Of a DNA stretch of 64,000 bases, positions 36,306-44,398 are shown piece after piece. This DNA is from Chloroflexota bacterium. Lineage in GTDB: Bacteria > Chloroflexota > Anaerolineae > UBA4142. How positions within the stretch are numbered: position 1 is the first letter of the stretch; each line of letters begins with the position of its first letter. A program made the translations under genes and the position numbers. The stretch spans positions 1 through 64,000 of the forward strand of contig JACRMI010000088.1 of NCBI GenBank assembly GCA_016215025.1, in the 5' to 3' direction. Under the pieces are notes generated by a model. It did no database searches, was not told where the DNA came from, and saw nothing but the letters and a program-made list of their open reading frames with translations.

Positions 36306-36812
36306 TTATGCTTTGCGTTTTAGAATGTCGTTGCGATGAAATTTGTCGTGGATGACGAGGATGCGAAACATTCCCTGGACCGTTTGATTGCCCCAGACCA
36401 CGTGCGCGCCTGAGCGTTCGAGTTGCGCGGGTGTGAGTGTCTCCAACCATGCGAGTGTGTCCGCCCGAGTTTCATTCAACGCCGCGAGTACTTGATCGAG
36501 CGATTTCTCTTCCCAGCGTTTCGTCATCCACGCGTTGAACTTGTCGAGCTCAAATTCGCCGGGAAAGTCCGGATACTCGGCGGCGAATTCTTTCAATTGC
36601 AATGGTGATTCTTTGGCGACCATCATCTTGGCAAATTTTACATTCACCGATTCCGCCATTGCCGTGTGCGCCAGCACATCTTTGATCGACCAGCCGCCTT
36701 TGTACGGACGCACCATCACCTCACGCGGCACCTCCGCAAATGAATCGAGCAGCTTGGCGCGCTCGGCGATTAATTTTTCCTTGATGCTAGAAATCATGTC
36801 AGGTGTGGACAT
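36306..36812 (-). CDS. DinB-like (YfiT) family protein
   Basis: 168 residues, four-helix bundle family. N-terminal R-P-Y-K-G-G-W-S-I-K-D-V-L-A-H-T-A with the first metal histidine, and a C-terminal H-D-K-F-H-R-N-D-I with the second pair. These are the three-His metal site of DinB/ClfB-type metalloenzymes, often thiol transferases for bacillithiol or mycothiol. ATG 36812 has GGAG 8 nt upstream. Confidence 0.82.
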   Translation of the reverse strand: MSTPDMISSIKEKLIAERAKLLDSFAEVPREVMVRPYKGGWSIKDVLAHTAMAESVNVKFAKMMVAKESPLQLKEFAAEYPDFPGEFELDKFNAWMTKRWEEKSLDQVLAALNETRADTLAWLETLTPAQLERSGAHVVWGNQTVQGMFRILVIHDKFHRNDILKRKA

Positions 36813-36858
36813 GGGGTGTCTCCGAGACCGTAGAGACCCTAACACAATGAAAACGATT

Positions 36859-36925
36859 GTCACTCTGAGCGAAGTGAAGGATCTCATTCTTTGCAGAACG
36901 AGATGCTTCTCCGCTCAGCATGACA
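36859..36925. repeat. REP-like intergenic repeat
   Basis: TGTCACTCTGAGCGAAG at the left end and CTCAGCATGACA at the right end, with AAGGATCTCATTCT and AGAACGAGATGCTTCT pairing inside. Same family as 13661-13729. Confidence 0.75.
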
Positions 36926-36985
36926 TTTTGTTAGGCGTTCTTGGGGTCTGAACAAAGTGCGCCCATTATACTTGGGTGAATCCCA

Positions 36986-37014
36986 TTGCGCAAGATAATC
37001 GTTCAGCGTATAAT
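36986..37014 (+). promoter_or_regulatory. tlpA-like gene promoter predicting a leaderless transcript
   Basis: TTGCGC (36986-36991), 17-nt spacer, TATAAT (37009-37014), then 7 nt to GTG 37022. Confidence 0.7.
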
Positions 37015-37021
37015 GCCCGGC

Positions 37022-37555
37022 GTGAGCCAATTGAAATGGTATTCGTTGATCGCATCGATTGCGATTTTGGGCGGCGCGTGGATTCACCTCACGCGGGTGC
37101 CAACCACCGACCAAGTGATTGCCAATGTCGCGGCGCACGTCGATTTTCAAGCGCCTGATTTTACGTTATCGACACTCGATGGCAAATCCATGGCGCTCAA
37201 AGATTTGCGCGGACAAGTGGTGCTCATTAATTTCTGGGCAACCTGGTGTCAGCCGTGTCGCGCGGAAATGCAAGATATTCAAGCGGCGTATCGACAACAT
37301 CCTGAAGGATTCGTCGTGCTTGCGATCAACAACGCGGAAGGCGATATTGTGGTTCGAAATTTCGCCAATGAATTTCAACTCACCTTTCCGATTCTGCTCG
37401 ATTCGGATAGCGCGGTAACGCGGCTGTATCGCGTGCAAGGTTTACCGACTTCGTACTTTATTGATCGGTCCGGTATCGTGCGGGCGGCAAACATCGGCGC
37501 AATGAATCGCGCTTACATACAGGCCCAAATCACATCGTTGAGTGCGCGCCAATGA
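37022..37555 (+). CDS. TlpA/ResA-type membrane-anchored thioredoxin
   Basis: 177 residues. N-terminal anchor (about 6-25), then a thioredoxin fold with F-W-A-T-W-C-Q-P-C-R-A-E (redox CxxC) and the cis-Pro region G-L-P-T-S-Y-F-I-D. It reduces or oxidises extracytoplasmic disulfides, for example in cytochrome maturation. The start is GTG 37022: the frame is open to 36986, but upstream codons are the promoter itself, and GTG lies 7 nt after TATAAT. The stop overlaps the Lgt-like start by 4 nt (ATGA). Confidence 0.85.
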   Translation: MSQLKWYSLIASIAILGGAWIHLTRVPTTDQVIANVAAHVDFQAPDFTLSTLDGKSMALKDLRGQVVLINFWATWCQPCRAEMQDIQAAYRQHPEGFVVLAINNAEGDIVVRNFANEFQLTFPILLDSDSAVTRLYRVQGLPTSYFIDRSGIVRAANIGAMNRAYIQAQITSLSARQ

Positions 37556-38349
37556 TGCCGATCATTCAAGTGGGTCCAGCATCGATTCAATCCCTTGTTC
37601 TCGCGTTGCTCATTGCTATCTGGCTAGGCGCATCGATCACCGAACGGCAAGCCAAACGACGTGGCATTCGTTCTGATGATGTCTGGAACATTATGCTCAT
37701 CGGCATCGCGGCGACGATTCTGTTTGGGCGAATCGTTTTCATCTTGCAAAACTCAATGATTTACGCGAGCCAGCCATTCGATATGTTTTCGCTGACGGCG
37801 AGCGCGTTGTCGCTGGATTATGGCATCGCCGGTGGAGCTATCGCCGCTTATACATACGTGGTCTGGCGCAATATTTCGTTCGCGCGTTTCGCCGATGCGT
37901 TAGCTCCAGGCGCATTGATTGCCCTCGCCATCATTACGATCGGGCAATTGCTGAACGGCGATGCCATCGGCACGCCAACCGATTTGCCCTGGGCGATTTC
38001 GCTTTGGGGTGATCTGCGTCATCCAGTCCAAATCTATTTGGCGATGATCACACTCATCGGTGCGATCGTCGTTTGGCAGCTCGCGCGCCGACCGTTGCAT
38101 GATGGATCGATTGCGTTGTTTGCGATTGCGTGGTACAGCGCCGCGCGCGTTTTCATCGATGGATTTCGCGGCGATGAAACACTTTTGGGCGGTGGTTATC
38201 GCCTGAGCCAAATGGTTGCTTTCATCGTTCTTTTGATGGCGTTGTGGGCAATGTCCCGACTGGAAGGTAAACCAGAACCCCGTTTTCTGGTCGGTTCGGC
38301 AAAAAACAATGCAGACTCAGTCGAGAAATCGGGTTTCTCAAATGACTAG
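37552..38349 (+). CDS. Divergent prolipoprotein diacylglyceryl transferase-like membrane protein
   Basis: 265 residues, about seven transmembrane helices. Lgt-like features: G-Q-L-L-N-G-D-A-I-G-T-P-T in place of the usual R-x-G-N-F-x-N-x-E-x-x-G-x-P-T, R-H-P-V-Q-I-Y-L resembling H-P-T-Q-L-Y-E, and a late G-F-R-G-D. It is clearly divergent at the catalytic positions, so lipoprotein lipidation is not assured even though several lipoproteins are encoded nearby. It is translationally coupled to the TlpA-like gene. Its last about 30 residues come from two short palindromes (38277-38301 and 38322-38341), suggesting a repeat extended the frame. Confidence 0.72.
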   Translation: MMPIIQVGPASIQSLVLALLIAIWLGASITERQAKRRGIRSDDVWNIMLIGIAATILFGRIVFILQNSMIYASQPFDMFSLTASALSLDYGIAGGAIAAYTYVVWRNISFARFADALAPGALIALAIITIGQLLNGDAIGTPTDLPWAISLWGDLRHPVQIYLAMITLIGAIVVWQLARRPLHDGSIALFAIAWYSAARVFIDGFRGDETLLGGGYRLSQMVAFIVLLMALWAMSRLEGKPEPRFLVGSAKNNADSVEKSGFSND

Positions 38350-38362
38350 AAACGAGAACGGC

Positions 38363-38674
38363 ATGAGAGATATGATTTCGACGATTAACGCATGGCAAGC
38401 GCGCGGCGACGCTGTCGCGATGGCCACTGTCGTCAAAGCGGGCGGCTCAACTCCGCGACCGATTGCGGCGAAGATGATCGTCAACTCGCGCGGCGAATTT
38501 GCTGGCTCGGTGAGCGGCGGCTGCGTCGAGGGAGCCGTGATCGAAGAAGCGTTAGGCGTCATCAAGACCGGCAAATCCAAGTTGGTCAAATATGGCATTG
38601 CGGATGAGACGGCTTGGGATGTCGGATTATCGTGCGGGGGAATGATTGAAGTATTTGTGGAATTAGTGCGATAG
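38363..38674 (+). CDS. XdhC/CoxI N-terminal domain protein (split XdhC, part 1)
   Basis: 103 residues. M-A-T-V-V-K-A-G-G-S-T-P-R-P-I-A-A-K-M and S-V-S-G-G-C-V-E-G-A-V are the XdhC N-terminal hallmarks, including the conserved Cys. XdhC proteins bind molybdenum cofactor and help insert it, with its sulfido ligand, into xanthine dehydrogenase-type enzymes. The usual C-terminal Rossmann domain is encoded by the next gene. Starts at 38342 and 38363 are both possible; the latter fits the family. Confidence 0.85.
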   Translation: MRDMISTINAWQARGDAVAMATVVKAGGSTPRPIAAKMIVNSRGEFAGSVSGGCVEGAVIEEALGVIKTGKSKLVKYGIADETAWDVGLSCGGMIEVFVELVR

Positions 38675-38775
38675 TATGTTAGTGAAATAGTTGCCCACGA
38701 ATCCGCGCGAATCTTCACGAATCAAAAAATAAAATTTGCCTTTTGGGATTCGCGAGATTACGGGGGGAAAATAGT

Positions 38776-39525
38776 ATGAGTCTATTCGACGAAATAAAAC
38801 GCAATCTCGCAGATGAAGTGTTGTGCGCTGTGGCGACAGTCCTCAACGGCGAACGGCTCGGTGCAAAAATACTAGCCTATCCGGATGGTCGGGTCTCCGG
38901 TGATTTGGGCGATGCCGCATTGCAAACCCAGGTCGTCCATGATGCCTTGCGCGCGATGCAGATCGAGCAGTCGGAGAATTGCGTGTATGGTGAGATGCAA
39001 GTCTTTATCGATGTCTTTGCGCCCAAGCCCAAGTTGATTATTTTCGGCGGCGTGCATACGGCGATTCCGTTGACCCGATTCGCGCAGGCACTTGGCTTTC
39101 GCGTGACCGTTGTCGATGGGCGCAGTCGTTTCGCCACACGCGAACGTTTTCCCACCGCCGATGAACTCATTGTCGCGTGGCCCGATGAAGTCATCGCGCA
39201 AACGCGGACGCGCATCGATTCGTCAACCTACATCGCGATTCTAACGCACGACCCCAAGTTCGATATTCCCGCGCTCAAAGCATTATCGACGACAAATGCG
39301 CCGCGTTATATCGGCGCAATGGGCTCGCGCGAAACGCGCAAACAACACTTTGCCGAACTGCGTGCCAGTGGTGTGTCAGAGGAATTTTTATCGCGCGTGT
39401 ATGGCCCGGTTGGATTAGACTTGGGCGCGCGGACACCGGAGGAAATGGCGCTCGCTATCATCGCAGAAATTTTGGCGGTGAGAAGGGGTAGGTCAGGTGG
39501 TTTTTTGAGCGCCGCCGAAAAATAA
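38776..39525 (+). CDS. XdhC Rossmann-domain protein (split XdhC, part 2)
   Basis: 249 residues. The C-terminal XdhC region (about 92-235) has L-I-I-F-G-G-V-H-T-A-I-P-L, R-Y-I-G-A-M-G-S-R-E-T-R, and Y-G-P-V-G-L-D-L-G-A-R-T-P-E-E-M-A-L-A-I. An N-terminal about 90-residue part resembles a degraded N domain. GGGGGGA precedes ATG 38776. No xanthine dehydrogenase-family large subunit lies in the window, so the client enzyme is unknown. Confidence 0.88.
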   Translation: MSLFDEIKRNLADEVLCAVATVLNGERLGAKILAYPDGRVSGDLGDAALQTQVVHDALRAMQIEQSENCVYGEMQVFIDVFAPKPKLIIFGGVHTAIPLTRFAQALGFRVTVVDGRSRFATRERFPTADELIVAWPDEVIAQTRTRIDSSTYIAILTHDPKFDIPALKALSTTNAPRYIGAMGSRETRKQHFAELRASGVSEEFLSRVYGPVGLDLGARTPEEMALAIIAEILAVRRGRSGGFLSAAEK

Positions 39526-39552
39526 AAATCGCCGCAGCGCGCGGCGATTTTG
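39525..39552. terminator. Terminator after the XdhC pair
   Basis: 11-bp arms 39525-39535 / 39541-39551 with flanking A and T runs. It is followed by another hairpin-rich repeat (about 39555-39620) before the converging gene. Confidence 0.85.
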
Positions 39553-39614
39553 TTTGTAGCGCGGGCCGCTAGCCCGCCGCGAGCGCGGCACCTTTGGTGC
39601 CGAAGCCGCTCGCT

Positions 39615-40499
39615 CTACAACCCCACATCCTTCAACAGTTGTTTGCCCAGATCAGTGACGATGACATTGCCATTGGACTCGGCAAGCAGCTTGCCATGTT
39701 GCAACCGCATCATACGCGGCTGTATCTGTCCCTCTTCGAGTTTCATGTCTTGCCAAAGCGTTCGCAAGGTTATCTTGCTCATTTGATTTACGTACGCCAG
39801 AATGAATAGCGTCGTCGAATCCAAAAGTGTTTCCAACTCATCGCGGTTCAAGCGATACAGTTCGAGCAAGTTGTATCGAAAAGGAGTCGGCGCGCTAGAC
39901 GGAGAATTATTTTCGGGTGGCAGAGCCAGTCCCCAATTTTTTCCGTTTTGAATCGCGCGATACTTGACCATTTGCATGACGTTCAACTTCGCAAGCAGTT
40001 TATCGAGCAAGAGGGTCTGTTGCAAATCGTCGGGAAATTTAAAAGACTCGATATTGTTATAACGCGCCGCCAGCTCAGTCTCCGCAAACTCGTACAAATA
40101 GCGATCACGTGCGGCTTGATCGATAAAGAGCAGCATCTTGGCATCGACCACGAGCATGTCGTTCAAGTCCTGCACATCGCCAATAGGATCAAACATCGAT
40201 TGCACGGTGAGAATTAAATCGAGCGTGTCGGTTGCTCGGTATTCGACCCCTTTTTTGGAACGCATCGAAGTGGACACGCCCAACTGCTCGCTGTAGAAAA
40301 CCGTGTGACCGCGTCGCTCCAATTCGGTAAGAGCTTTTTTGGTCCAATTCGACCAAGTGGTGGCGGATTGGGGCGACCAGAGCATGACAATCAACCGCGT
40401 TTGGCTGGTAGCGTTTTGAAGTGATTGAAAGCGGGGTATAAAAGTTCGCGTAAAGTAATTACGGAGACGTAACGTATGGAGTGTGTCAGATAGAGCCAT
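39615..40499 (-). CDS. Unrecognised protein: TIR/SLOG-like N-terminal fold and winged-helix C terminus
   Basis: 294 residues, no signal or membrane segment. N-terminal L-I-V-M-L-W-S-P-Q-S, then L-E-R-R-G-H-T-V-F-Y-S-E, D-L-I-L-T-V, D-V-Q-D-L-N-D and K-M-L-L-F-I-D. This order of strands and acidic positions resembles nucleotide-processing Rossmannoid domains (TIR, SLOG or deoxyribosyltransferase-like), but I cannot assign it. The C-terminal 90 residues (L-L-E-L-Y-R-L-N ... V-T-D-L-G-K-Q-L-L) look like a winged helix. It stands alone, with a 195-nt gap upstream in which I see nothing definite. Confidence 0.6.
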   Translation of the reverse strand: MALSDTLHTLRLRNYFTRTFIPRFQSLQNATSQTRLIVMLWSPQSATTWSNWTKKALTELERRGHTVFYSEQLGVSTSMRSKKGVEYRATDTLDLILTVQSMFDPIGDVQDLNDMLVVDAKMLLFIDQAARDRYLYEFAETELAARYNNIESFKFPDDLQQTLLLDKLLAKLNVMQMVKYRAIQNGKNWGLALPPENNSPSSAPTPFRYNLLELYRLNRDELETLLDSTTLFILAYVNQMSKITLRTLWQDMKLEEGQIQPRMMRLQHGKLLAESNGNVIVTDLGKQLLKDVGL

Positions 40500-40694
40500 G
40501 GCACCTTTGCCTCAAGAGTAGGGGCTGCGATGACAAGTTAACATTGTTGGCGCTATTTTACTTGGGTTTGTGAGTTTAGGCAATAGACAATTGGGTGCTC
40601 AGTAGCCGCTTGGAACACGCGGTCTCTCAGTTAAAAGCTTACTGATTGAATAGGGCAGGAACTGGACTAGTTGCCAATTCCCGCCCCACGAAAT

Positions 40695-41249
40695 TCATAC
40701 GCCTAACGCTTCGGCGTTCTCTTTGAGGGCTGTAATCACGTTGCCGATATGTTCGTCCAATGGCACGCCAAGCGCCTCTGCGCCTTTGGCAATATCCTCG
40801 CGATTCACGCCGCGCGCAAATGCCTTGTCTTTCCATTTCTTCTTGACGGACGAAACTTCCACGTCGGCGATTTTCTTGGATGGGCGAACCAGTGCGACGG
40901 CAATAATCAGCCCGGTCAATTCGTCCACCGCGTAGAGCGTCTTCTCCATCGGCGTCACGCGTGGAATGTTAAGCGCATCACCATGCGACCAGACGGCGCG
41001 CACCAAGTCATCCGGCCAGCCACGCTCTTTGAGAATCTCGCCATCCTTTTGCGGATGCTGGTCTGGGAATTTTTCAAACGCGAGGTCGTGGATGAGACCG
41101 ATGTTGCCCCACAAGCTTTCGTCCTCGCCGAATTTGCGGGCGTACCATTTCATAGCGGTTTCTACGGCGACGCAATGCTTACGCAGCAAATCGCTTTGCG
41201 TGTACTCGCACAGGAGTTGCCACACTTGCTCACGATTGAGTGGATTCAT
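40695..41249 (-). CDS. HD-domain phosphohydrolase-like protein
   Basis: 184 residues. N-terminal L-R-K-H-C-V-A-V-E-T-A-M-K-W-Y-A, then G-L-I-H-D-L-A-F-E-K-F-P-D-Q-H with the H-D metal pair, V-W-S-H-G-D-A and D-E-L-T-G-L-I. This is the small HDIG-type family frequently annotated as hydrolase. ATG 41249 has GGAGG upstream. Faces the HEAT gene divergently. Confidence 0.85.
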   Translation of the reverse strand: MNPLNREQVWQLLCEYTQSDLLRKHCVAVETAMKWYARKFGEDESLWGNIGLIHDLAFEKFPDQHPQKDGEILKERGWPDDLVRAVWSHGDALNIPRVTPMEKTLYAVDELTGLIIAVALVRPSKKIADVEVSSVKKKWKDKAFARGVNREDIAKGAEALGVPLDEHIGNVITALKENAEALGV

Positions 41250-41346
41250 TTGCCTCCATTTCTGATTTGGAATGTTGGTAATGGCTCGCATTATCACCCA
41301 AACCTAGCCATGCGTCAATCTGCGCTCTCGCACTCCCATACTCAAA

Positions 41347-41375
41347 TTGACTAGCAACATTCCCTGGATTATACT
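41347..41375 (+). promoter_or_regulatory. Promoter of the HEAT-repeat gene
   Basis: TTGACT (41347-41352), 17-nt spacer, TATACT (41370-41375): the same hexamers as the marR promoter but with a normal short leader and GGAGG before the ATG. Confidence 0.8.
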
Positions 41376-41397
41376 CACACCATCCTCGGAGGACGCG

Positions 41398-42234
41398 ATG
41401 CCATTGTTCAAACCCAACATTGCGAATCTTAAAGCCAGGCGTGACATCACCGGTCTCGTTCAAGCTCTGACGATTCGCGATCCGGACATTCGTCATGCGG
41501 CGGCAGTTGCGCTGGGTGAGTTGAAAGCAACCAAGGCGGTTGCTGCCATCGTCGGCATGTTATTGGCAAGCGACAGCACACGCGGTGAGCGAATTGCAGC
41601 CGCAACCGCGCTGGGCAAAATCGGCGACGAATCCACCATCGACGCGTTGGCGCAAGCCAGCGAAACGAGTCGCGAGCGTGAACACGCTTCCATCGACGCA
41701 GCGCTCGAATCGCGCGATCCAAAGTACCGCCATAATTTGTACGTCAATCGGATTTCGGCGGACGAATTTGAACTGCGCGCGGCAATTGCGCAAGCCATTG
41801 GACACATTGGTGGCGGGCGCGCCATTCAAGCGTTAGCGGAAATGTTGGCGGCGGAAAAAGGTGCGATGGAAGGCAGTGTCAAGCAAAGTATTCGTTCCGC
41901 AATGTCCACAGCGGCAGCCAAGTCCGACTCGTTGCCCGCAATATGCCAATCGATCAAACACCCATCAGCAGAAGTGCGGTATTGGGCGGCGAACTGCCTC
42001 GCCGAATTCAACGTTCCGACGGCTATCGATGCGTTGTTGCGCGTGGCGTACGATGAAAACGAAAACTTTGACGTGCGCCAAATTGCGTTGATGGGTTTGG
42101 GACGCATTGGCGACGCGCGCGTCATCCCTTACATCGAAGATTTGCAAGACGACGCGAATCATGGCATCGCACGGGACGCCAAGCAATGCCTCATGGCGAT
42201 TCGAGGACGCCTGCCGCGCCGGACCATTGAGTGA
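41398..42234 (+). CDS. HEAT-repeat (PBS-lyase type) protein
   Basis: 278 residues made almost wholly of HEAT-like repeats: R-H-A-A-A-V-A-L-G-E-L-K-A, R-I-A-A-A-T-A-L-G-K-I-G-D, V-R-Y-W-A-A-N-C-L-A-E-F-N and V-R-Q-I-A-L-M-G-L-G-R-I-G-D. A protein-interaction solenoid; no catalytic motif, no signal peptide. ATG 41398 follows CGGAGGACGCG. Confidence 0.85.
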   Translation: MPLFKPNIANLKARRDITGLVQALTIRDPDIRHAAAVALGELKATKAVAAIVGMLLASDSTRGERIAAATALGKIGDESTIDALAQASETSREREHASIDAALESRDPKYRHNLYVNRISADEFELRAAIAQAIGHIGGGRAIQALAEMLAAEKGAMEGSVKQSIRSAMSTAAAKSDSLPAICQSIKHPSAEVRYWAANCLAEFNVPTAIDALLRVAYDENENFDVRQIALMGLGRIGDARVIPYIEDLQDDANHGIARDAKQCLMAIRGRLPRRTIE

Positions 42235-42250
42235 AAAAAGCCAATCCTCA

Positions 42251-42279
42251 TTGACGAACCCTGGTATCCGTGTTAGAAT
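42251..42279 (+). promoter_or_regulatory. Promoter of the peptide ABC transporter operon
   Basis: TTGACG (42251-42256), 17-nt spacer, TAGAAT (42274-42279) with an upstream TG (TGTTAGAAT). The leader is about 146 nt and contains AAGGGAGGTGAGA at 42348-42360, well before the real start. Confidence 0.72.
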
Positions 42280-42432
42280 CTTGCCATCGAGAATTTGTTT
42301 TTCCCCGCTTTCGATGCAACCCAACCTTCAATAGCAAACCTCGTTCGAAGGGAGGTGAGAACCATCCAGCAATAACCTCAAATCCAGTTAAACCAGAGTT
42401 GAACGACGCGCGATTATTAAGGAGGAGAAGTA

Positions 42433-44307
42433 ATGCACGCACGTAAATTGGTTCTATTGTTCTCTCTGTTCATCGGATTGATTGTTCTAGCCGCTTGCGC
42501 CGCTCCAACGGCAGCACCGGCTCCCACAAGCGCCCCAGCGGTATCGTCTTCGTCGTCCGCTGCGCCCGCGCCGACGACGGCGCCAAGCTCATCCGCTTCA
42601 TCGTCCGCCCCGGCTTCGAGTGCCCCAGCTTCATCGTCTTCATCGGCTGCACCGGCACCGACGACGGCCGCAAGCTCATCCGCTGCCTCATCGCTGGCGG
42701 CTTCATCCGCTGCATCGACTGCAGCCAAGAAGGGTGGCACCGTTACCATGGTCGCCTGGCAAGAGCCAGAGCATCTCAACTGGGAACTCGGGACCCAAAC
42801 GATTCTCGGCGACGTTGCCGATTTCTGGTCCGAAGGTTTGCTCAACACCAATGAAAAAGGCGAATGGGTACCCGTTCTCGCGACCGAAGTACCATCCACC
42901 AAGAATGGTGGCGTGAGCGCCGATGGCAAGACGATCACGTATCATCTGCGAAAGGGTGTCAAATGGCACGATGGCTCCGACTTTACCTGCGCCGATCTCC
43001 AGTTCACGCTCCAAGTCATCAAGACGCCTAACAGCGGCGCACTGCACACGGCTCTATTCACCGATGTAGATAGTGTTGAATGTCCCGATCCGAACACCGC
43101 CGTCATCAAAATGAAGAATTTCTTCGCGGCATGGCTCACGTTGTTCAATGGCAACTATCTTGCTGCGATCTTCCCCAAGACGGCAGGCAAGCCGGAAGAC
43201 TTGAAGAACTGGGCATTCAACCGCAAGCCAATCGGCACCGGCCCATTCCAAGTGACCGAATTTGTGACCGGTGATCACATCACGCTCGTCCGCAATGAGA
43301 AATATTGGCAACCGGGCAAGCCGTATCTCGATAGAGTGATTATCCGCATCGTGCCCTCATCCGAAGTCGCCAAGCAGTTGATGAAGAATGGCGAAGCGGA
43401 CATTATGTGGAACAATACCGAAGCGGACATTCCCGAACTTGAAAAGATGACGAACGTCAAAGTATTCAACGCCTTGCAACCGGGCGGCGAGCGCTTGATC
43501 CTCAACACGGTCAAGAACGCCGATCCCTCGGATAACAAAACTCCGCACGCAATCCTGGGTGATGTCAAAGTTCGCCAAGCGATTGCGTTCGGCATCGACA
43601 AGAAAACCATCATCGACAAGTTGCTCTTTGGCAAAGCATTGCCGGGCAGCAGCGAGTTAAATGCCGATCCGTTCAACTGCACCGAGATCAAAGCGTACGC
43701 CTTTGATCAAGCCAAAGCCAAGCAATTGCTCGACGAAGCGGGTTGGAAAGCGGGGTCCGATGGCATCCGCACGAAAGATGGTCAGCGCTTGCGCTTGAAA
43801 TACCAGACGACCACCGGTAACAAACTGCGTGAAGATTCGCAGGTGCTCATCGTCGAAAACATGAAAGCCATTGGCGTCGAGTTCTTCATCGAGAATCAGC
43901 CATCGTCGCTTTTGTTAGGTGGTTGGGCAGCCAACTCGCCGCGCAAAAAAGGCAACTATGACGTCTTGATGTACACGACCAACTCCAGCATCGATCCGCA
44001 CAATCAAATGAACACGTATTTCAATTCCAAGTCCATTCCGTCGCCGGAGAATCAAGGCGGCGTCAACTACAGCCGCTGGAACGATCCGCAGACCGATCAA
44101 TTGATCGAAAAAGCGGGCACGATTCCGGACTGGCCACAGCGCAAAGATTTGTACTGCCAAGCCGCCGCGCGCGTTGTCGATGGCGCATCGCACATCTATC
44201 TCTATCAGCGGTACAAACTGCACAGTTTCAACGTCCGCGTCCAAGGTTGGATCGCTACACCCTGGCTCGGACCCGCATGGAACGCTGCTGATCTCTGGGT
44301 TAAATAG
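42433..44307 (+). CDS. ABC transporter solute-binding lipoprotein, family 5 (oligopeptide/nickel type)
   Basis: 624 residues. Signal peptide with lipobox L-A-A-C, a Ser/Ala/Pro linker of about 70 residues, then an SBP family 5 fold (V-T-M-V-A-W-Q-E-P-E, Y-H-L-R-K-G-V-K-W-H-D-G, N-R-K-P-I-G-T-G-P-F, R-Q-A-I-A-F-G-I-D-K). It binds peptides or similar ligands outside the cell and feeds the two permeases encoded next. The linker is a repetitive Ser/Ala tract encoded by TCGTCTTCATCGGCT-like repeats. Confidence 0.93.
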   Translation: MHARKLVLLFSLFIGLIVLAACAAPTAAPAPTSAPAVSSSSSAAPAPTTAPSSSASSSAPASSAPASSSSSAAPAPTTAASSSAASSLAASSAASTAAKKGGTVTMVAWQEPEHLNWELGTQTILGDVADFWSEGLLNTNEKGEWVPVLATEVPSTKNGGVSADGKTITYHLRKGVKWHDGSDFTCADLQFTLQVIKTPNSGALHTALFTDVDSVECPDPNTAVIKMKNFFAAWLTLFNGNYLAAIFPKTAGKPEDLKNWAFNRKPIGTGPFQVTEFVTGDHITLVRNEKYWQPGKPYLDRVIIRIVPSSEVAKQLMKNGEADIMWNNTEADIPELEKMTNVKVFNALQPGGERLILNTVKNADPSDNKTPHAILGDVKVRQAIAFGIDKKTIIDKLLFGKALPGSSELNADPFNCTEIKAYAFDQAKAKQLLDEAGWKAGSDGIRTKDGQRLRLKYQTTTGNKLREDSQVLIVENMKAIGVEFFIENQPSSLLLGGWAANSPRKKGNYDVLMYTTNSSIDPHNQMNTYFNSKSIPSPENQGGVNYSRWNDPQTDQLIEKAGTIPDWPQRKDLYCQAAARVVDGASHIYLYQRYKLHSFNVRVQGWIATPWLGPAWNAADLWVK

Positions 44308-44396
44308 TTCGATAGTCGAATAGTCAATAGTCGGGTGGTCGCCAGACTGCCCGACTAGACGACTAGACGACTAGGTGACTAGCAGACGATCCGACG
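44308..44396. repeat. Low-complexity palindromic repeat in the transporter operon
   Basis: ATAGTCGAATAGTCAATAGTC on the left is mirrored by GACTAGACGACTAGACGACTA on the right. It lies between solute-binding protein and permease genes and may fold in the mRNA and set their expression ratio. Confidence 0.7.
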
Positions 44397-44398
44397 CT

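Noticed and set aside
38309..38362. Earlier XdhC start at 38309
   Set aside because: It would lie within the Lgt-like gene and the palindromic repeat; the family start pattern fits 38363.
40500..40694. Small gene or RNA in the gap
   Set aside because: No ORF with a ribosome site, no clear promoter-terminator pair, nothing supported.
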